From contig OZ025273.1 in assembly GCA_964019165.1 (NCBI GenBank), forward strand, positions 6,071,823-6,135,822: 64,000 nt of DNA. Direction: 5' to 3'. The position numbers and the translations under genes are program-made. Under the pieces are notes generated by a model. It saw nothing but the letters and a program-made list of their open reading frames with translations. It was not told the origin of the DNA and did no database searches. How positions within the stretch are numbered: position 1 is the first letter of the stretch; every line of letters starts with the position of its first letter. The DNA is from Mastigias papua (Eukaryota > Cnidaria > Scyphozoa > Rhizostomeae > Mastigiidae). Positions 51,346 through 64,000 of this stretch are shown in pieces.

Positions 51346-52188
51346 ACTTTGGCTTGTCTTTACCATTTACTGAAGCTGACCTCCATCAACCAACTAGTGA
51401 AATGGAAGATTATCAGTGATCAATGCAAGTGATAGACTGAAATGAGTCAAGCTAACAAGTCAAGACTGACAATGAAGTATAATTTCAAGAACGCAGTTTT
51501 GAAATTGTGGAAATACATGCCTTTTTATAAGGAACCTAATGAAGGCCTAGTTCAAAAAGTTCCTTATTTCTGGACTTCCAATGATCAAAATGTAGTACTA
51601 AAAAAGTTTCTTAACAGTTCCTTAATTTTCAGCACACAATTAGTGCATAAAAATGGTACAGACACAAGGAAAAATATGAAATCCTGAGTTTTGCTTTAAT
51701 CATGGCTGTAACGTGAGATCAATGGAAAATGAAGGGCTTTGCACAAGCATGGCAAACAGTCTATCCTGGTTTTGGCTGTAAATGAATGGAATCAGCTTCT
51801 TTCAATATTTCAGCATTCTACATGTAGGGTACTTATAAAAAATGTGTAGAGATTCAGGGACTGGCTTAATATCAGACCTTTGTTCTCCATCGCTGAATGT
51901 CATACCATATCCCTATCAATTTCGGAACATAGAAATAAATGCGTTTCTTGCATTTTCATAATTAATTTCAGATTTTCATATCTATCTTAAAAAAATTTCC
52001 CCAGACTCGCTGGAAATCCTCATACCTTCAAGGTTCTTTTTTCAGGTTCGCGAGTTTCGGTAGCCCCACAAATACGCTCCACGGTCCCTGCAGGTTGAAC
52101 ACTACCGTAGACATTTATTATATGAATAGTGGGAACATGAGAAATTTGTCTTTCCTTATAGATAATTTGTTGTCAAACTGTTTCCAAA
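51346..52188. other. Intergenic, no gene recognised
   Basis: AT-rich, with short open frames only. No element ends or coding motifs seen. Confidence 0.4.
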
Positions 52189-52189
52189 G

Positions 52190-52616
52190 ATTGGTTCACA
52201 CTAGCCATAAGAGTCAGTGAAGTCGGCGACTACCCAGCTTCTTACGTCTTTTACGACAAGTTTGAACATGTTTTCATAAACTGTCCCCGACGTCCCAGTC
52301 AAAAAGAAATGAGTTCTTTTTGAAATGTCATGTCCCCGTTGTCCCAGATTCTTACGCGAATTATGACAAGCGTGAACGCATGGTTATGCATGACTGTGAC
52401 ATCCCGGTCTCTTACTACGAATGTGAGCACTGTACTGGGATGTCGACGATGCTTTAGTAGCTACTCAGTCGCTCTAAATTTATAGCTCTACTGCAGCGCT
52501 TTTCTGAGATTTGGTTGTCGCGCAACATGTAAGTTACCGACTTTCATGACAAGTCTGAACACACTGAATGCAAGAACGATAGTCGGCGACTTCACTGACT
52601 CTTATTGTGAACCAGG
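52190..52616. mobile_element. MITE with about 38-bp inverted repeats
   Basis: Both ends carry ATAAGAGTCAGTGAAGTCGG then CGACTA, preceded by TTGGTTCACA (left, with a 5-bp extra CTAGC) or CTGGTTCACA (right). No coding frame. The class is uncertain; no clear target duplication was found. Confidence 0.8.
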
Positions 52617-55022
52617 CTTTAAAGAACTTGGATCTGGCTTGCAGGCTGCCCATCCATGCTCTTGATATACTGCGAAGACAAGCAATAACTCATTGTTCAT
52701 CATAAATGATGAATTGAAATGCCACTTAATACATTTCTTGCATGTTTGTTTCGATCTTCATAAATTTTCCCATAACAGTTGTTGTACAATTTTCTACAGT
52801 TCATTACTACCATGTGTAATTCTTGTGTCACAAGAAGCTCAGCGCTTTAATCGTTCAAGTAGTTCATTTAGAGTCATATATTGGTTTAAAATTCTCTACT
52901 GAGTTATCAAATGCTTAGCACTATTTGCAATTCGATAAAGCAAGCATAAGGCCTAAGACAAATCAAGCATAAAGCCAGTGTCACATGTCTCGTCTCTAAT
53001 CCTACGGAAAGGCACGTACTTCTCTTCAGAAACTCACCATTGGGTATCATCACTCTCTTTACTCTTGCAAGCAGACTTCCAGTTTTCCAATAATTATAGA
53101 TGGTAAAGCTAAACGAATGCACAGGAAAGCAGTTGAAATAAAGAAGTTATCTTTGCTCATATGCCTCCTTTGTGTTCGAATGAATCATTTTCACACCTTT
53201 CATTGTTACGCTTCACTGGCCCTTTGTTCAATAATTTAGTGTGCAAATTTAATAAGCTCCTCGCCACAACACTTATCACGTTTTACGTTGGCTTTAACAA
53301 GCAAGTGAGACCGAAAGTTATAACTCGAAACAGCTTGAAGGAGCTTTGTAGCTTTTTCAAAGCAGATTTGTTGTCCTACAACAAAATTATCGCTGCCATA
53401 TTTCACTTTCAAGAATAGGACAATTAGATTCAAATATTGCTAAAAAGGCATGCATCAACCAAATCTTCAAAGCGAAGTACCCTGAATGAAAAAAGACATA
53501 CTCCAAGAAACAAATGACATATAAATACATGAGAGTGAAAATGGATATGATCTAACATATATTGCCGCATACGTTGTATGAATATTCGATAATAAGCTCT
53601 AGAGCATACCAAAGCAGTATATAGCTGTTTCTAAATTGATGGGATTTATAGTACCAAAGAGGAAGGGGTTTAATCATCAAAACTTTTCAAAGGAACTGTA
53701 CCACTATGGACCGTACCTGCAAAGACTTCCATTGTATCAATGTGAGACAATTGAGAATTAACTACTTCGCCAAGAGGCCTATCTCACCAGTAGATTTAAT
53801 GTTTCTATTGAAAATGATTGCGAACTGCAATAGAATGCACGCGCAGATGAAAAACTAGGACAGCTTTCTTCTCTATGCAGAGTGCATATTCCTCTCTTCA
53901 CTATAGCAAGAAAAAGAGGGAACATTCTTTTATAGTACCAAAGAGTGTTTCCGCTTTTTTGTGCTATAGTGAAGTTCTGCAGTACCAACAGACTTTTCAC
54001 GTATTCCTCTCTTCACTAATGCATATAATTCTATGACAGAATAACAGACACTACAAAGTATCTGTTATTATTTCACACCGAGATCAACGAAATCTAAACA
54101 AGAGTAAGTAGAAATCATGGGGATAAAAGAGTTCCATTCAGGGGCGGATTGGCAGGAACTAAGGTGCCCGGGCGTTGTTCATTCACTTCCATTCTTTTCA
54201 ACGAAGTCTCACCAAGCAGATTGCACCTAAAGGTCTATTGTACATTGTGAAGGGGCCCAAAAGCAAGGGACCCTGGCTCCAAGGTCTAGACAGCAGGCAA
54301 ATAACACTATTGATACTTTAGATTACGGACTGGCAACCTCCAGCCTGGGGGCAAAATCCGTCCCACAAACAGGCTCCTAGTGTCCCTTCGGCTTTAACAA
54401 TTCTGGTCACGATGTCCCCGTTCATACAAAATCTTACCAGGTTTACAAAGTAGCTTTTCCCGATCTGTCCGATCAGCAAGGCAGACATCATAGATATCGC
54501 CCCCACGGAACAAGGTTGCCCGTACCTGCCGTACACGAAGCCTAATTATATGCTAAGAATATAAAGAGCTAATAGGGCAAACGTTGTTACAACTTCTGAA
54601 GCAAGGATATAGGAATTATACTGCAGGCTTAGTATACAAGTAAATAACTCTAATATGAATCTTGCAGAGAGTGCATAAGATAGATGATAACATGCATGTA
54701 AATGAAAATAAATGCTTTAATAACTAAGCAAACAGTTCACGAACCACTTGCAACATGGGCTAATACAAATGATAAGACTAATATCAACGCCTAGGATACG
54801 CTCAAGTGTATCGTTAGGCAAAAACAGAGCAAAATTTACGCATACTGTGTTAATTGATATAACGAACATGAATTGGCATGTTTAGGAACAGTAATTACAC
54901 ATATTGTACAGTCAAACAATTGTACAAGCACATTGATAGCGTAAACGGTGCAACAATTGATAGAGAGAGAACATTAGCAACAAAACCCCAGACGTTTCAT
55001 GGAACAGTGGTCCCATGGAGGC
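52617..55022. other. Intergenic, no gene recognised
   Basis: 3' flank of stomatin (-). It contains a copy of the dispersed repeat at 53930-54000 (TAGTACCAAAGAGTGTTT, AAGTTCTGCAGTACCAACAG) and an isolated hAT-like end CAGGGGCGGATTGG at 54137 without a partner. Confidence 0.4.
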
Positions 55023-60758
<5,736 letters not shown>

Positions 60759-62100
60759 TTTCTCGGGAGATACTCTTGGAGTTCCTATTTTGAGACTTTT
60801 CTTTTAAATGACTAATAACAAGAGTATTCTTCCTTTCAAAAATTACGAGAATTACACCTTATCGCTTCGCCATCCGCTAACGTACAGTGTGTTTGTAAGT
60901 GCGCGGGACGCAAAGTCGTCAATCGTACGAGAATACCCGCGCTCTACTGCTATATTCGCAGGTCTTTGCTTACGCAGCGTACCTCAATAAATGCATCATA
61001 CACTATGCCACTTGGCGAAAAAATGTCGTACAGGTCCATTCATGAAAAGGACAAGTGCAATTTTCATGCAGGCTAAACCTCTAACATAAATCAAAACCAA
61101 ACAGCTAGGTAGACATACCATCACCATTACCCATTATCGCTATCTGATATTAAAATAGTCGCATATACCGTATTTCTGAAGTATTTCTAGCGATACACTT
61201 GCGGGATATAGAAAATAAGCTTTCTCCAAAGATCACGAAGCCTATAAAGTGAAGTGGTATCAACATTCCTTCTAAATAGTTTTATTATTACCGTATTGTT
61301 GCGGGGTTCCGCTAAACATACTTCCAATGTGAAATCACAAAGCGATTATCACAACAAACAAAGGTGATTGCTTAGCCTGCAAAATGGCTGACAAGTAAAA
61401 CTCTGAATAAACCAAAACAGCGACTGACAAAATGCTTTCTTGTTTGTGTGAGGTGTGGATACAAACTGAAACCAACAGAACAACCGAGAATGTAGAACGT
61501 CAAAGACGCTGCTCAACTAATCACAACTGACAGGGCACACAGTAGAACAACCGTAGATCTGATTTATTTTGAGGTCATTCATATAGCACGTACGCACCAA
61601 AAGTACTAACATTCGACCCCCCCCTTGTACACACACCTACACTTTTTACGTAACCCTTCCCTTTTCACGTACACTCGGCTATTTCACCCCATCCCCATTT
61701 CTAACGGAAAGTTTCTAGCCATCAAAAACCACGGAGAAAGACTTTTTAAAGCATTCACGAGATAGTAAAGCCGTCACTACCAATAGTATGTTAAAAAATC
61801 GATGAAAGATTCTTTCCACAAGTTTGGTGGTGGATAAGATGAAGTTTTTCTGCAAATGAAAATGTTTCAGGATACATGCAAAAATGGCGATTAATTCATA
61901 TATTTTGCATACGCACTAAAATCTGTGAACCCCTTCCTCCCTTGTTCGCAATCATACGCTTTTGCTTGACAGCCAGTTCGTGCATACGTAATAGATGAAT
62001 GACCCCGTTATGGGTTGCAAATTGAAACAGTGGATCTATACGTGGGGAAACTGTGGACTTATAAATAGGGCCTGTCTGTTTCATGAAAGAAGGCAAACAT
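60759..62100. other. 5' flank of stomatin (-), no gene recognised
   Basis: Presumed promoter and 5' UTR region of the - strand gene. Short open frames (60808-60990, 61896-62096) carry no motif. No element ends seen. Confidence 0.4.
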
Positions 62101-62103
62101 TAA

Positions 62104-62112
62104 CTAGCTAAT

Positions 62113-62191
<79 letters not shown>

Positions 62192-62192
62192 T
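62104..62192. repeat. (AACT)n microsatellite
   Basis: About 21 units of AACT, preceded by AGCTAATT variants. Confidence 0.96.
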
Positions 62193-62829
62193 ACAAACCT
62201 ATGTGTGCTAGCAAACTTAAACATGTCTATCTAATCATTTTCCTTTTATATACATACTTTGTCTCTCTTCTCTGTTTTTCTACTTGTTAATTCTGGCTAT
62301 CTCTTCGCATCTATTTTATTTAGCTTTACCATCTATAGCTTATTTTAGTTGTCTGGCTCTCTATTTCTCCTATTGTATAACCAGGTATATATACTATCTC
62401 ATTCTGGTTATCACCTTGACTGTTTCTATATATACTATTCTCTTCACTCCAGTGCGATGGAAAGTGTCATCTTCTCCATCATCTCCCTCTTAAACTGCCA
62501 CCTTCATTACCATTCTCTAACCTCCAGCTGTTTCCCATCATAATCCATTGGCATTCTTTAAAGCTTTTCTTCTTACATGGTAAGTTGTATTATGTGTTTG
62601 CATGTATGTAGAGTATAATGTGCTTCATGTAGCTGGAATGCTTATTAATGAAGAGGATGAGAGTCAAAACGCTTAACAAGTTGAAATTTTTCTTGAACTC
62701 TATAAAGTTTTTTAAATTTCTTGGTGGGTATACCTTATTGAGCTATGTGTACACAAGAATATATATAAATATATATATATACATATATATACATTCATAC
62801 ATTTTCTTTCATCCCTTTGTGTGATTTAG

Positions 62830-63011
62830 AGAAAAGACCACACCCAAATTTCTACAAAAGTTCCTATCGGCAAATGCTTCTTGCATTAGGCTCTGGTACA
62901 TGCCAAAACTCTGGACTGGAAAGTGCAAGAATCCCCCGCTATCTTGAATATGGAGTAGCAACCTACATGCAACATTCAAATGAGAGAGGAAACCCCACAC
63001 AGATTAATTGA
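62830..63011 (+). CDS. Possible terminal exon of an unknown gene
   Basis: A good acceptor (T-rich tract, GTGATTTAG|AGAAAA) is followed by 60 open codons that look coding (RPHPNFYKSSYRQMLLALG, then ARIPRYLEYGVATYMQ) and end in TGA. I do not recognise the product. No upstream exon with matching phase was found within the window. It could be an element fragment or chance. Confidence 0.28.
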
Positions 63012-64000
63012 TAGGCTTTACTACAACCAACCTTCAGTGTATTCTCACTTCTAGTAAAACAATAAGATTGCTGCTACCCAATAAGTTTTGAATTTCTATA
63101 GTTTTAAACTTGCTTTTTCCACATAACAGCTTCTGTATGGTCAAGCTATCTGAATTTTATGTTCTTCCCAAAAAACTTATGCCCCCTCGAGGTATTCTAC
63201 AAATGATGATAAATGATACAAGTTTCTTTTAAACATGTTTCTATGTTTATCTTTTTATGTAAACAAATAATTTGCTTTTGTGCTACTAACTTTGGCATAA
63301 TGAAAGGGGGCCTTCCAAACCTATGGATCAGGTCCCCATGAAAGAAATGGTTATGAATGCCTGAACCCCAAAACTGGGGTATTCTGAAGGTCCAGGAGAT
63401 GAGTAGTAAGCTGGTGCAGGCCCCAAAAATTCAACTATGTCCTGGTTTGTACTTGCAAACTGACACCATATAAGCAAAATAGACCATTAAATTTCTAAAG
63501 GAAAGTGCAGGACTCACTTAAAGCATTCACTACAAATCAACTGCCAGTTATGCTGTACATTTTATCATAAGGTATAAGCTATGAGTACAAGGTACTTTCA
63601 TAAAGAACTTAGCTCAAGGCCTAGCTCATAAAGGTCCTTCTATACAGCCTCCTTTGGCCACACTGGAGTATTAAATATTTCTTAATGGTTCCTTAATATC
63701 TATGGCACATTCACGGCCCTAAAAACAGTACAGAAGCAGGAAAATAAGTCTTATTCTGAGTTTTGCTATAAATTGCTACAAAAGAAACTATTGCTACATG
63801 GACTGCAAAGAATGCTAGCAAACTTTACAGCTATGAATCTGAATGGAACCGGTTCCATGGTTCTTGATTCTCTATAGTTACAAAGGCTCATGGACTTCAA
63901 AAGTTCTTAGGGGACTTTATTTTCAGTAGAACAATCTCCTAAAAATGTTTAGCTTTCTACTTGTAGGCTCCGTATAAAGTTGTTCCTTATAAAAACACGC
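63012..64000. other. Intergenic, no gene recognised
   Basis: AT-rich sequence without coding motifs, inverted repeats or element ends that I can recognise. Confidence 0.4.

Noticed and set aside
54137..54160. CAGGGGCGGATTGG, a hAT-type terminus
   Set aside because: No inverted partner was found within several kb, so no element is called.
62284..62543. Hydrophobic + strand frames resembling membrane proteins
   Set aside because: T-rich sequence gives Leu/Ile/Tyr/Ser runs by chance; two overlapping frames look equally good and no splice signals were found.
62640..62680. GATGAGAGTC-AAAACG, hammerhead-like
   Set aside because: The core lacks CTGANGA and GAAA is altered; too weak.

Overview
This is AT-rich eukaryotic genomic DNA with GT-AG introns, very long (TA)n arrays and many transposable elements. 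The two host gene families here, a chitin synthase with SAM domains and stomatins with animal-type sequence, suggest an early-branching marine invertebrate. A cnidarian fits best, but this is inference and the species is not identifiable. No bacterial or organellar genes, CRISPR arrays or rRNA genes were seen.

Region 1 (1-28372, + strand) holds the 3' part of a chitin synthase-like gene. Nine phase-compatible exons (1-48, 2361-2508, 2804-2970, 3845-3913, 15040-15138, 15917-16121, 24517-24824, 27346-27478, 28254-28372) encode 431 residues: a linker, two tandem SAM domains split over four exons, the conserved C-terminal FW..L segment with two membrane spans, and an acidic tail. Its introns are packed with elements. 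Intron 3914-15039 holds a Penelope-like element (PLE) that carries a CR1/L2-like LINE, which in turn carries a hAT-like element. Removing each layer, with its target duplication, restores the frame of the layer outside it. Intron 16122-24516 holds a second PLE copy split by a full-length hAT transposon with an intact 792-codon transposase.

Region 2 (28373-34777) is intergenic. It contains a decayed LINE, an element with iterated GACGAAATTT motifs around a (TCA)n tract, and a foldback just upstream of the next gene.

Region 3 (34778-60758) carries two stomatin paralogues arranged tail to tail. The + strand gene (34778-46228) has 8 coding exons, a likely alternative first exon at 39218-39263 and one GC-AG intron. 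The - strand gene (60758-55023) has the same intron positions and phases. Between them lie another LINE remnant, a small TTA-flanked element, a third PLE copy interrupted by a 496-bp truncated LINE, a hAT C-terminal remnant and a MITE.

Region 4 (60759-64000) lies upstream of the - strand stomatin. It has an (AACT)n array and one weak exon candidate.

Stomatins are membrane-scaffold SPFH proteins and chitin synthase is a membrane glycosyltransferase; nothing in the sequence links them functionally. The most notable points are the three-level nesting with frame restoration, the hammerhead ribozyme motif at the PLE 3' end, the alternative stomatin first exon, the GC-AG/GT-AG difference between the paralogues, and a three-copy repeat family with paired GAGGCT/TTCTTAA termini. 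No wholly new biological system is claimed.
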